Assembly: GCA_900319645.1 (NCBI GenBank)
Contig: ONPG01000002.1
Coordinates: 124,001 to 188,000, forward strand
DNA from: an uncultured Bacteroidales bacterium
GTDB lineage: Bacteria > Bacteroidota > Bacteroidia > Bacteroidales > Paludibacteraceae
DNA: 64,000 bases
Reading direction: 5' to 3'
Position 1 is the first letter of the stretch. Each line of letters opens with the position of its first letter. A program made the position numbers and the translations under genes. Under the pieces are notes generated by a model. The model was not told where the DNA came from and made no database searches. It saw nothing but the letters and a program-made list of their open reading frames with translations. Positions 33,150-41,271 of the stretch are shown piece by piece.

Positions 33150-33605
33150 CCTCTCCCTAACCCTCCCCACAAGGGAGGGGATAAAAAATGAAAGAGATGC
33201 TTCCATATATAACTGCAAAGACGGCATCCTATGAGATGTTGAAGGAAAATGCACAGCATATGCGATCTAATCCTACTGAGGCAGAGGAAGTGTTATGGAA
33301 ATACTTGCGCAATAATCAACTGGGACAGAAGTTCAGAAGGCAGCAGATAATAGGTAATTATATAGTTGATTTTGTCAGTTTGTCGCGGAAACTAATAATC
33401 GAAGTGGATGGCAAATATCATTCAACTGATGAACAACGTGAATTTGATCTATTGAGAGAGCAGTTTTTATCATCCTTGGGATACAGAGTAATCCGTTTTA
33501 GTAATGAGGAGATAGTCTGTAATATAGAACATACATTAGAACGTATAAAAGAATACTTATAAGCCGCAATGAAATTCTCTCCCTTACGGGAGAGTCAGAG
33601 AGAGG
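33150..33605 (+). mobile_element. Candidate DUF559 cassette with REP1-like terminal inverted repeats
   Basis: The left end (33150-33180) and the reverse complement of the right end (33605-33577) align at about 23 of 27 positions, all but the central loop differences being transitions. Each end is itself a hairpin: CCCTCCC-CACAA-GGGAGGG at 33161 and CTCTCCC-TTAC-GGGAGAG at 33577. The only gene between is a DUF559 nuclease-like ORF. The element begins at the base after the rsmH stop and ends 12 bp before the ftsL start. No target duplication was seen. Mobility is inferred. Confidence 0.55.
33188..33562 (+). CDS. DUF559 endonuclease-like protein (Vsr/PD-(D/E)xK type)
   Basis: 124 residues: HMRSNPTEAEEVLWKYLRNNQLGQKFRRQQIIGNYIVDFVSLSRKLIIEVDGKYH then REFDLLREQFLSSLGYRVIRFSNEEIV. 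This is the full DUF559 pattern. Candidate catalytic residues are E18 or E19, D57 (YIVDFV), and E69 and D71 (IIEVDG), as in very-short-patch-repair-like nucleases. DUF559 proteins are small and often free-standing; their biological role is poorly known. It is out of place in a division cluster and is bounded by inverted repeats. The A+T-rich coding sequence (for example AATAATCAACTG and ATATAGTTGATT) differs from the neighbouring GC-richer genes, in keeping with acquisition. Confidence 0.9.
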   Translation: MKEMLPYITAKTASYEMLKENAQHMRSNPTEAEEVLWKYLRNNQLGQKFRRQQIIGNYIVDFVSLSRKLIIEVDGKYHSTDEQREFDLLREQFLSSLGYRVIRFSNEEIVCNIEHTLERIKEYL

Positions 33606-33617
33606 TTTTATATTTTT

Positions 33618-33938
33618 ATGGCAGATATACACAACATACAATCCTGGCTCAATGGTGACCGACTGCGGGACAGCCGGATCAGAAAGCAGTACCCGTTGAT
33701 CGCGCTGATCACGGTACTGATTTTTGTGTATATCCTGACCGGATACCGGTCTGCACAACAACAACACCGGCTGACCGACACCAAGAAAGAGATGTTAGAC
33801 GCCAAGTACCGGTATATGACCATCAGCGCGCGGCTGACTGACGTGACGCGTCCTTCGCAGGTGAGTGCGGCCCTGCGGGCAAACGGCAGCGGACTGAAGG
33901 AAAACAACGTGCCGCCGGTGAAAATCGTTGAAAAGTGA
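33618..33938 (+). CDS. ftsL: FtsL-like cell division protein
   Basis: 106 residues: a short cytoplasmic N-terminus, one membrane span at about 26-43 (YPLIALITVLIFVYILTGY), then a coiled-coil-like periplasmic part (RSAQQQHRLTDTKKEMLDAKYRYMTISARLTDVTRPSQV). The place between rsmH and ftsI and the topology match the FtsL-like family of Bacteroidetes. It would act with FtsB/FtsQ-type partners at the septum. Its stop codon TGA (33936) lies within a heptamer array that runs exactly to the ftsI start. Confidence 0.85.
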   Translation: MADIHNIQSWLNGDRLRDSRIRKQYPLIALITVLIFVYILTGYRSAQQQHRLTDTKKEMLDAKYRYMTISARLTDVTRPSQVSAALRANGSGLKENNVPPVKIVEK

Positions 33939-33956
33939 AAGTTGAGAACTGAAAGA
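33929..33956 (+). repeat. Heptamer array bridging ftsL stop and ftsI start
   Basis: TGAAAAG, TGAAAGT, TGAGAAC, TGAAAGA: four 7-bp units. The second supplies the ftsL TGA stop, and the last base of the fourth is the A of the ftsI ATG. Confidence 0.85.
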
Positions 33957-35758
33957 TGTCAGACGAGCAGAGAAATACGGTATTGCGGTTCGCGGTCATA
34001 TTTACTATGATCACATTGGGATTCGTGGCGGTGCTCGTCAAGATCGTTTATGTGCAGACAGTAGAACGCGAAGAGTGGATGAAAGTGGCGGAACGGCAAG
34101 TGCCGTCGAACCGCAATATCCCCGCTACACGCGGAAACATCCTGGATTGCAACGGTCAGTTGCTGGCGTCCAGTATGCCGCAATACTATATGTATATGGA
34201 CACGCGCGTGGAGGCGTTGCATCAGAACAACGGCAAGCTGTTTCACGAACATATTGATACGCTGTCAGCCGACCTCGCCCGCATCGTCGGCGACCGCAGT
34301 GCCGCGGAATACAAAGCCCGCATCACACAGGCTTACCACAAAAGAGAGAAACGTCTGAGGGTTTGCGAACACCGTATCAATTATCTGCAACGTCGCGAGT
34401 TGGAGCAGAATCCGCTGATCAGGAAAGGCAAATACAAGAGCGGTGTGCTGTTTGACGACCAGCACCGTCGTATCAAGCCGTTCGGCATCCTTGCCAGCCG
34501 TACTATAGGCGGCATTTACGGCGAAGGCGGTTCGGGAAACTCGGGTCTGGAGAAAGGGTTTGACGAAGAGTTGCGCGGCAAGGACGGTCTGAGCAGTATT
34601 CAGCGTATCGGTGGTCGTAACGAGTCGGTGACGATCAAAGAGGCGGAGGACGGAATGGATGTGATCACTACGATTGATGCAAACCTGCAGGACGTGGTGG
34701 AGAATGCGCTGATGGCCAAACTGAAAGAACGTCACGCGCAATGGGGTTGCTGTATGCTGATGGAGACGCAGACGGGTTACATCCGCGCCATCGCGAATCT
34801 GGACCGTGCGAGTGACGGCGAGAACTATTTCGAGGCCCAGAACCACGCTGTGCAACGTGTGGAGCCCGGTTCGACGTTCAAGACTATCGCGCTGGTGGCG
34901 GCTCTGGACGACGGAAAGATACTGATAGACGACACCGTGAGTATCAGCAAGAAACCGTGGGTGTATATGCGTAAATCCAAACACACGGACGCCCACCCGA
35001 TGGACACGATGCTGACCGTCCGTTCGGCTCTGGCCGTGTCGTCGAACATCGCATTGGCGAAACTGATCACCCGCAGTTATGAAGGTTCGGCACGTAAGTT
35101 CGTGCAGCGGATAGAGCGGATGGGGTTGTGCGACAGTTTGTATTGCGAGATTCCGGGAGCGGAAAAAGCGCGTATAGACGTGCCGCGCGACACGGTGACG
35201 CTCAGCAAGATGTCGTACGGCTATTCGGTGGAGTTGAGTCCGATGCAGATTATGATGTTTTACAACGCGATTGCGAACAACGGCCGGATGGTACGTCCGA
35301 TGCTTGTGACCGAGATCCGCAACGAAGGAGAGACGGTGCGTTCGTTCCGGACAGAGACGGTTCGTTCGTCTATTTGCAGCCGTTCGACGCTGGAGGATAT
35401 CAAAGGTGCGCTGCACGACGTGGTGTGGGATAATCACTTAGGCACGGCGGCGCACACCTTGGCTTGGGCTTGGAAAGCGCAGTCGCCTATCGTGCCGATA
35501 GCCGGCAAGACGGGAACGGCGCAGCTGATTATCCCCGGTCACGGCTATTCGGGAAGACACCACCGAATGACATTCGTCGGGTATTTCCCGGAAGATAATC
35601 CCCGTTACACCTGTATCTGCATGATAGAAGATCCGCAATACCCATACGACGCAGGAATGGATTGCGGTTCGACCGTGCGCGTCATCGCCGAGAAAACGAT
35701 GGCCTATACGGGATGTTATGTTTATAAGAACGGAGAAAAGAAACTGGAGAAGAAATAG
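33956..35758 (+). CDS. ftsI: Septal peptidoglycan transpeptidase (class B PBP, FtsI/PBP3)
   Basis: 600 residues. N-terminal membrane anchor at about 10-32 (FAVIFTMITLGFVAVLVKIVYV). PBP dimer domain with RGNILDCNGQLLASSMPQYYMYMD. Transpeptidase motifs: STFK with the active-site Ser near 306, SSN near 361-363, KTGTAQ near 517-522. It crosslinks septal peptidoglycan in the periplasm. It ends at GCYVYKNGEKKLEKK and lacks the C-terminal PASTA domain found in many Bacteroidetes FtsI proteins of about 700 residues. It stands in the standard place between ftsL and murE. Confidence 0.94.
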   Translation: MSDEQRNTVLRFAVIFTMITLGFVAVLVKIVYVQTVEREEWMKVAERQVPSNRNIPATRGNILDCNGQLLASSMPQYYMYMDTRVEALHQNNGKLFHEHIDTLSADLARIVGDRSAAEYKARITQAYHKREKRLRVCEHRINYLQRRELEQNPLIRKGKYKSGVLFDDQHRRIKPFGILASRTIGGIYGEGGSGNSGLEKGFDEELRGKDGLSSIQRIGGRNESVTIKEAEDGMDVITTIDANLQDVVENALMAKLKERHAQWGCCMLMETQTGYIRAIANLDRASDGENYFEAQNHAVQRVEPGSTFKTIALVAALDDGKILIDDTVSISKKPWVYMRKSKHTDAHPMDTMLTVRSALAVSSNIALAKLITRSYEGSARKFVQRIERMGLCDSLYCEIPGAEKARIDVPRDTVTLSKMSYGYSVELSPMQIMMFYNAIANNGRMVRPMLVTEIRNEGETVRSFRTETVRSSICSRSTLEDIKGALHDVVWDNHLGTAAHTLAWAWKAQSPIVPIAGKTGTAQLIIPGHGYSGRHHRMTFVGYFPEDNPRYTCICMIEDPQYPYDAGMDCGSTVRVIAEKTMAYTGCYVYKNGEKKLEKK

Positions 35759-35763
35759 AAAAA

Positions 35764-35793
35764 CTCCCTGACTCCCACAAGAGAGGAAAAGGG
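35764..35793 (+). repeat. Degenerate REP1 half between ftsI and murE
   Basis: CTCCCTGACTCCC, ACAAGAGAGG, AAAAGGG. It aligns with the left end of the DUF559 cassette with small gaps. Confidence 0.55.
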
Positions 35794-35809
35794 TAATACT
35801 ATACAGATT

Positions 35810-37291
35810 ATGAAACTGAGTGAATTATTGCAAGCGATAGCTCCGCTTGAGATTATTGGAACGACCGATAAAGAGGTCAGCGGAATTCATTTTGACAGCC
35901 GCAAAGTGGGCAAAGGAGACGTGTTCGTCGCCCAGGTAGGCACAGCAGTAGATGGCCACACGTTCATTGATGGTTGTGTCACCCAAGGCGCGGCAGCTAT
36001 CGTACTGAGCAATCGTGCATATATGCCCGAAAAGGGACAAAAGGCCCCTGTAGCATGTACAAAGGACAGCAACGTGACCTATATTCTGGTGGAGAATACC
36101 GACCGTGCGTTGGGTCTGCTGGCAAGCAAATGGTTCGGCGAACCGAGCAAAGAGCTGACGCTGGTAGGCGTGACGGGCACGAACGGCAAGACGACCATCG
36201 CTACGCTGCTGTATAAGTTAGTACGCGCTATGGGACACAAGGCCGGACTGCTCTCCACTGTGGTCAATTATATCGAAGACGAGGCTGTTCCTGCTACTCA
36301 CACGACACCCGATGCAATCGAACTGAACGGATTGCTGAGGCGGATGGTAGATGCCGGTTGTACGTACGCGTTCATGGAGGTCTCTTCGCACGCGATCGCC
36401 CAGGAGCGTATCGCCGGACTGGATTTCGACGGAGCATTGTTCACTAATCTGACGCGGGACCATATCGACTACCACAAGACTTTTGACAACTACCGCGACA
36501 CCAAGAAAAGGCTGTTTGACGGTCTGAAGAAAAGCGCTTTTGCCGTGACGAACAAAGACGACAAGAACGGTCTGGTGATGACCCAGAACTGCAAGGCACC
36601 CGTTCGTACCTATTCGACGCGTGCGTTAGCGGACTACAAGGCGCAGATATTGGAGGAGGGATTCGATGGTATGTTGCTCAGTATCAACGGGAAAGAAGTG
36701 TTTGTTCCGCTGGTGGGCCGTTTCAACGTGAGCAACCTGCTCTGTATTTACGGCGCTGCGCTATGTCTGGGTTTTGACGAAATGGAGGTACTGCGTGTGC
36801 TGAGTACGCTGAAGCCCGTAAACGGCCGTTTTGAGACCATCCGCAGCCCGAAAGGCTGGACGGCGATTGTGGATTACGCCCACACGCCCGATGCGGTGGA
36901 GAATGTGATCCAGACGATAAGGGAGATCAAGAAAGAAGGCACCAAACTCATTACTGTAGTGGGTTGCGGCGGTAACAGGGACAAGGGCAAACGACCGATG
37001 ATGGCGCAGATTGCGAAGAAAGGGAGCGAGCAGTTGATCCTGACCTCGGACAACCCGCGCGACGAGGAACCGGCAGACATCCTGAACGACATGAAAGCCG
37101 GTCTGACGGAGGAGGAACTCAGGAGCACGCTTGTTATCGAGGACCGCGCTGCGGCTATCCAGACGGCTTGCACGTTAGCGCAGGCAGGAGACGTGATACT
37201 CGTTGCCGGCAAGGGACACGAGGATTACCAGATCATCAAGGGCGTGAAACACCATTTTGATGATCACGAGGTGGTTCGGAGGTATTGTTAA
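35810..37291 (+). CDS. murE: UDP-MurNAc-L-Ala-D-Glu:meso-diaminopimelate ligase
   Basis: 493 residues. The Mur ligase domains are in order: N-terminal substrate domain (SGIHFDSRKVGKGDVFVAQ), ATPase domain with P-loop GVTGTNGKTT (about 120-129), TTPDAIELNGLLRRMVDAGCTYAFMEVSSHAI, FTNLTRDHIDYH, and the C-terminal domain with NGRFETI, VDYAHTPDAVENV and SDNPRDEEP. The DNPR motif (about 413-416) indicates meso-diaminopimelate, not lysine, as the added residue. Cytoplasmic step of peptidoglycan synthesis. It is followed by mraY after 23 bp. Confidence 0.97.
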   Translation: MKLSELLQAIAPLEIIGTTDKEVSGIHFDSRKVGKGDVFVAQVGTAVDGHTFIDGCVTQGAAAIVLSNRAYMPEKGQKAPVACTKDSNVTYILVENTDRALGLLASKWFGEPSKELTLVGVTGTNGKTTIATLLYKLVRAMGHKAGLLSTVVNYIEDEAVPATHTTPDAIELNGLLRRMVDAGCTYAFMEVSSHAIAQERIAGLDFDGALFTNLTRDHIDYHKTFDNYRDTKKRLFDGLKKSAFAVTNKDDKNGLVMTQNCKAPVRTYSTRALADYKAQILEEGFDGMLLSINGKEVFVPLVGRFNVSNLLCIYGAALCLGFDEMEVLRVLSTLKPVNGRFETIRSPKGWTAIVDYAHTPDAVENVIQTIREIKKEGTKLITVVGCGGNRDKGKRPMMAQIAKKGSEQLILTSDNPRDEEPADILNDMKAGLTEEELRSTLVIEDRAAAIQTACTLAQAGDVILVAGKGHEDYQIIKGVKHHFDDHEVVRRYC

Positions 37292-37314
37292 TAATAATTT
37301 TAAATTACGGATAA

Positions 37315-38598
37315 ATGCTATATTCACTATTTGATTGGCTGCAAAGTACGTACGGTCATTTAGCCGGAGCACGGTTGCTGACCTATATCTCGTTCCGTGC
37401 CATTATGGCCGGTATCATCGGTTTGTTCATCAGTATTTGGTTCGGCAACTGGTTTATCAATTTCATGAAGCGTCATCACATCAGCGAGACGCAGCGTGAC
37501 GAGAAAACCGACCCGTTCAATGTGGGCAAGAAAGGTGTGCCGACGATGGGCGGTCTGATCGTTATTGCGGCCGTTCTGATTCCTTGTCTGCTGTTAGGCA
37601 AACTGACAAACGTGTATATGATCCTGATGCTTGTCACCACGCTGCTGATGGGTGCGTTAGGGTTCGCGGATGACTATATCAAGACTTTCAAGAAGAATAA
37701 AGAAGGTCTGAACGGCTGGGTGAAGATAGGTGTGCAGGTGATGTTAGGACTGATCGTCGGTCTGACGCTGCGTTTCAGCCCCGTTGTGAGCATGAACGAG
37801 GTGGTGACACATAAGATTGAGAACAACATCGAGGTGTTTGAGAAAAGTCAGGAGATCAAATCCACACAGACGACGATACCCTTTGTCAAGCACCATAACT
37901 TCAACTACGCGGACCTGTTCAGCTGGCTCGGCGAGGAGAACAAATACCGCGCAGGCTGGATCTTCTTTGTGCTGCTGACGGTGTTTGTGGTGGCGGCAGT
38001 AAGCAACGGCGCGAACCTCAACGACGGCATGGACGGCATGTGTGCCGGCAACTCGGCTATCATGGCGATTGCGCTGCTGGTGTTAGCGTATACCAGCGGT
38101 AGCGTGGTTTGGGCGGAGTATTTCGACGTGATGTACATCCCCGGCAGCGAAGAGTTGGTAGTGTTCCTGGCATCGTTCGTGGGTGCGTTGGTGGGTTATC
38201 TGTGGTTCAACGGATTCCCTGCGCAGGTGTTCCTCGGCGATACGGGCAGTCTGACGGTGGGCGGCATCATCGGCGTGTGCGCGATGGTGATCCACAAGGA
38301 ACTGATGATTCCGGTGCTCTGTGGTGTGTTCCTGATGGAGAGCATCAGCGTGATTCTTCAGACGCAGGTGTATAAATTCTATAAGAAACGCGGGCAGCAC
38401 GTACGCGTGTGGAAGCGTGCTCCGTTGCACGACCATTTCCGCACGTCTGTGGAGCAGGTGCTCAAGAACGACCCGACGTGTACGATCCTGCTTAAGGGCA
38501 GCAAGAACCTCCATCATGAGACGAAGATCGTGTTGCGTTTCTGCATCGTGACGCTCATCTTGGCGGCAATAACCATATTAACGCTTAAAATCCGTTAA
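37315..38598 (+). CDS. mraY: Phospho-N-acetylmuramoyl-pentapeptide-transferase
   Basis: 427 residues, ten predicted membrane spans. Family motifs: KKGVPTMGGLIVI (about 64-76), ALGFADDYIKTFKKNKEGL (Asp-Asp Mg site), NGANLNDGMDGMCAGNSAI (catalytic NLxDGxDG), and a C-terminal HVRVWKRAPLHDHF with the H-rich loop. An extra periplasmic segment of about 45 residues after span 4 (VTHKIENNIEVFEKSQEIKS) is usual in Bacteroidetes MraY. It makes lipid I at the inner membrane. murD begins 2 bp after its stop. Confidence 0.97.
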   Translation: MLYSLFDWLQSTYGHLAGARLLTYISFRAIMAGIIGLFISIWFGNWFINFMKRHHISETQRDEKTDPFNVGKKGVPTMGGLIVIAAVLIPCLLLGKLTNVYMILMLVTTLLMGALGFADDYIKTFKKNKEGLNGWVKIGVQVMLGLIVGLTLRFSPVVSMNEVVTHKIENNIEVFEKSQEIKSTQTTIPFVKHHNFNYADLFSWLGEENKYRAGWIFFVLLTVFVVAAVSNGANLNDGMDGMCAGNSAIMAIALLVLAYTSGSVVWAEYFDVMYIPGSEELVVFLASFVGALVGYLWFNGFPAQVFLGDTGSLTVGGIIGVCAMVIHKELMIPVLCGVFLMESISVILQTQVYKFYKKRGQHVRVWKRAPLHDHFRTSVEQVLKNDPTCTILLKGSKNLHHETKIVLRFCIVTLILAAITILTLKIR

Positions 38599-38600
38599 TT

Positions 38601-39896
38601 ATGAAAAGAATAGTAGTATTAGGAGCAGGCGAGAGCGGCACGGGTGCTGCTATCCTTGCGAAGGAAAAAGGATTCGACGTGTTCGTCAGCGACTGCGGGA
38701 CGATTACGGAACCTTATCGTGCGCTGCTGGACCAGAACGGTGTGCAGTGGGAAGACGGAAAACACAGCGAAGAGCTGATTCTCAATGCCGACGAGGTGGT
38801 TAAATCGCCGGGTATTCCGTTGACGGCTCCGCTGATTCAGAAGTTGCAAGCGCAGGGAACGCCGATTATCTCCGAGATTGAGTTTGCGGCTCGTTACACG
38901 AACGCGAAGATGATCTGTATCACCGGTTCCAACGGCAAGACGACCACGACTTCGCTGATTTTCTATATCCTCAAGCAAGCGGGACTCAACGTGGGTCTGG
39001 CGGGAAATATCGGCAACTCGTTAGCGTTGCAGGTGGCGCACGAGAATCATGATTATTACGTGATTGAGTTGAGTTCGTTTCAGTTGGATAATATGTACGA
39101 TTTCAAGGCGGATGTGGCTATTTTGCTGAATATCACGCCGGATCACCTGGATCGCTACGACTATAAGTTCCAGAACTATGTCGATGCCAAGTTCCGCATC
39201 ACCCGCAACCAGACGGCAGACGATGCCTTTATCTATTGGGCTGAAGATCCGGTTATAGACCGTTGTCTGCGGACCCTCCGAGTGAATGCGACGCTCTATC
39301 CGTACGGCTTCACGGTGCCCAATCCGCTGCCTGTAGGCGAAGACGAGTTGGCACTGAAAGGTCGGCACAACGTCCTCAATTCGATGGCGGCGACGATAGC
39401 AGCGAATGTAGTGGGTATCAAGAAAGACGTGATCCGTGAGAGTCTCAAGACTTTTCAGGGAGTGGAGCACCGTCTGCAATATGTGGCGACCGTGCGCGGT
39501 GTGAGATGGATCAACGACAGTAAGGCGACGAATGTGAACAGTTGCTGGTACGCTCTGGAGAGCATGACTACGCCCACCGTGCTCATTTTGGGCGGCAAGG
39601 ACAAGGGCAACGACTACTCGGAGATAGATGAACTGGTGAAGCAGAAATGTCACACCTTAGTGTTCATGGGGCTGCACAACGAGAAACTGCGGGAGCACTT
39701 CGGGAAACTAAAAGAGCAAAACGGCGAATTAGAAATCATCGATACGGATAATCTGCACGACGCCGTACAGGCAGCGTACCATGCTGCTAAAGAGGGTGAT
39801 ACGGTGCTGCTCTCGCCCTGCTGCGCGAGCTTTGACCTCTTCAAGAGTTACGAAGACCGCGGTGAGCAGTTTATGGCGGCAGTGAGAGCGCTGTAA
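38601..39896 (+). CDS. murD: UDP-N-acetylmuramoylalanine-D-glutamate ligase
   Basis: 431 residues. N-terminal Rossmann-like domain (MKRIVVLGAGESGTGAAILAKEKG), P-loop CITGSNGKTTTTSLI (about 111-125), GLAGNIGNSLA, ELSSFQLD, LLNITPDHLDRYD, GRHNVLN, GVEHRLQYV, INDSKATN and LSPCCASFDLFKSYEDRGEQF. It adds D-glutamate to UDP-MurNAc-L-Ala in the cytoplasm. A seven-unit heptamer array starts at the base after its stop codon. Confidence 0.97.
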   Translation: MKRIVVLGAGESGTGAAILAKEKGFDVFVSDCGTITEPYRALLDQNGVQWEDGKHSEELILNADEVVKSPGIPLTAPLIQKLQAQGTPIISEIEFAARYTNAKMICITGSNGKTTTTSLIFYILKQAGLNVGLAGNIGNSLALQVAHENHDYYVIELSSFQLDNMYDFKADVAILLNITPDHLDRYDYKFQNYVDAKFRITRNQTADDAFIYWAEDPVIDRCLRTLRVNATLYPYGFTVPNPLPVGEDELALKGRHNVLNSMAATIAANVVGIKKDVIRESLKTFQGVEHRLQYVATVRGVRWINDSKATNVNSCWYALESMTTPTVLILGGKDKGNDYSEIDELVKQKCHTLVFMGLHNEKLREHFGKLKEQNGELEIIDTDNLHDAVQAAYHAAKEGDTVLLSPCCASFDLFKSYEDRGEQFMAAVRAL

Positions 39897-39945
39897 TGGA
39901 AACTGAAAACTGAAAATTGAAAACTGAAAGTTGAAAGTTGAAAAT
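39897..39945 (+). repeat. Heptamer array between murD and ftsW
   Basis: Seven 7-bp units (TGGAAAC, TGAAAAC, TGAAAAT, TGAAAAC, TGAAAGT, TGAAAGT, TGAAAAT), starting at the base after the murD stop. Confidence 0.9.
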
Positions 39946-40001
39946 TCTCATCTCGCTTGCTTGTGAGTAGTTGATTCGGATAGCGAAAAAAACGGATAGT
40001 T

Positions 40002-41243
40002 ATGGCAAAGTGGATCAATATCAAAAATATCGACCGGACGTTCTGGCTCTTGTTCGGAACGCTGATCATCGTGGCGATTATCGCGCTTTTTTCGGCATCT
40101 TCTACGCTCGTGTATGAGCGTCACTCGGTGTTAGGCCCTATCGGACAGCAGATGTTCTTCATTGTGTTAGGAATCGTGGCGGCTTTTGTTATCCAGTTTA
40201 TCCCGACCTATTGGATCCGTTTCTGCGGCTACGGGCTGCTGGTGATTAGTGCCGTGCTCGTCTATTCAACGATGATACCCGGTAATCCGCTGGTAGTCAC
40301 TATCAACGGTGCCGCACGTTGGGTGCGAATAGCCGGTATCACATTCCAGCCGTCCGAGTTGGCGAAACTGTCGCTGATCATCGTTATTGCCGACCAGCTC
40401 TCGCGTATCCATTGCGAGGAAGACAAGCCTAAGTATTTCTACCGCACGCTGCTTATCACCGGCATTGTGGTACTGCCTATTTTGGCGTCTAACCTTTCGA
40501 CGGCGATTCTTATCTGTTTGATAATCTTTTGTTTGTGGGTGTTGGCGCGTATCCCGTGGCAATACACCGCCTCGGTGGTGGGTATAGGTATCGTGGCGCT
40601 GGTGTTGGGCTATAGTATCGTCGAGTTCGGTTACGTCAGGCCGGGACGCGAGATGCACGGACCTTTCAAGCGCGCGACGACCTGGGTGGCACGTATCGAC
40701 CGGCATTTCGACAAAGAGGATCCTGCGGACAAGTACCGGCTCACAGACGAGAATATACAGGAGGTCTATGCCTCGGTGGCGATAGCCCGTGGCGGTGCTT
40801 CGCCGATAGGCGTACTGCCGGGCAACAGCAAAGAGCGTGACTACCTGCCGCTGGCTTTTGCGGATTATATCTTCGCTATCATCGTGGAGGAATCGGGTTT
40901 CTTAGGAGCCATTTTTCTTATTTTCCTATACTTGGCGATTCTCTTCCGCGCATGTAATGTCTCGAGTCGCTATTCGGACATGCCGGCGATGCTGATGGTG
41001 ATGGGCTTGGCGCTGATGATCACCTGTCAGGCGTTGATCTCGATGCTGGTGGCGGTTGGACTCGGACCGGTCACCGGTCAGCCTTTGCCGCTCATCTCGC
41101 GCGGTGGTACGTCGGTGCTTATTACGTCAATCTATTTCGGAATCATGATGGGCGTGAGCCGTGAGCAACTTGAGCTCCGCGACCGCGTCAACGAGACCAT
41201 CGAAGAGAGCCAGGAGGACGTGCCGGTGGTCACGCTGGAATAA
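40002..41243 (+). CDS. ftsW: Septal peptidoglycan polymerase FtsW (SEDS family)
   Basis: 413 residues, about ten membrane spans. SEDS features: NGAARWVRIAGITFQPSELAKLSLIIVIADQ near 105-135, SIVEFGYVRPGREMHGPFKR, and the loop with VARGGASPIGVLPGNSKERDYLPLAFADYIFAIIVEESGF containing the conserved catalytic-region Asp/Glu. The C-terminus has GQPLPLISRGGTSVLITSIYFGIMMG. It polymerises lipid II with FtsI at the division site. The gene order murD-ftsW-murG is standard. Confidence 0.95.
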   Translation: MAKWINIKNIDRTFWLLFGTLIIVAIIALFSASSTLVYERHSVLGPIGQQMFFIVLGIVAAFVIQFIPTYWIRFCGYGLLVISAVLVYSTMIPGNPLVVTINGAARWVRIAGITFQPSELAKLSLIIVIADQLSRIHCEEDKPKYFYRTLLITGIVVLPILASNLSTAILICLIIFCLWVLARIPWQYTASVVGIGIVALVLGYSIVEFGYVRPGREMHGPFKRATTWVARIDRHFDKEDPADKYRLTDENIQEVYASVAIARGGASPIGVLPGNSKERDYLPLAFADYIFAIIVEESGFLGAIFLIFLYLAILFRACNVSSRYSDMPAMLMVMGLALMITCQALISMLVAVGLGPVTGQPLPLISRGGTSVLITSIYFGIMMGVSREQLELRDRVNETIEESQEDVPVVTLE

Positions 41244-41271
41244 AACAACAGACGATAAATAGTAACCGATT

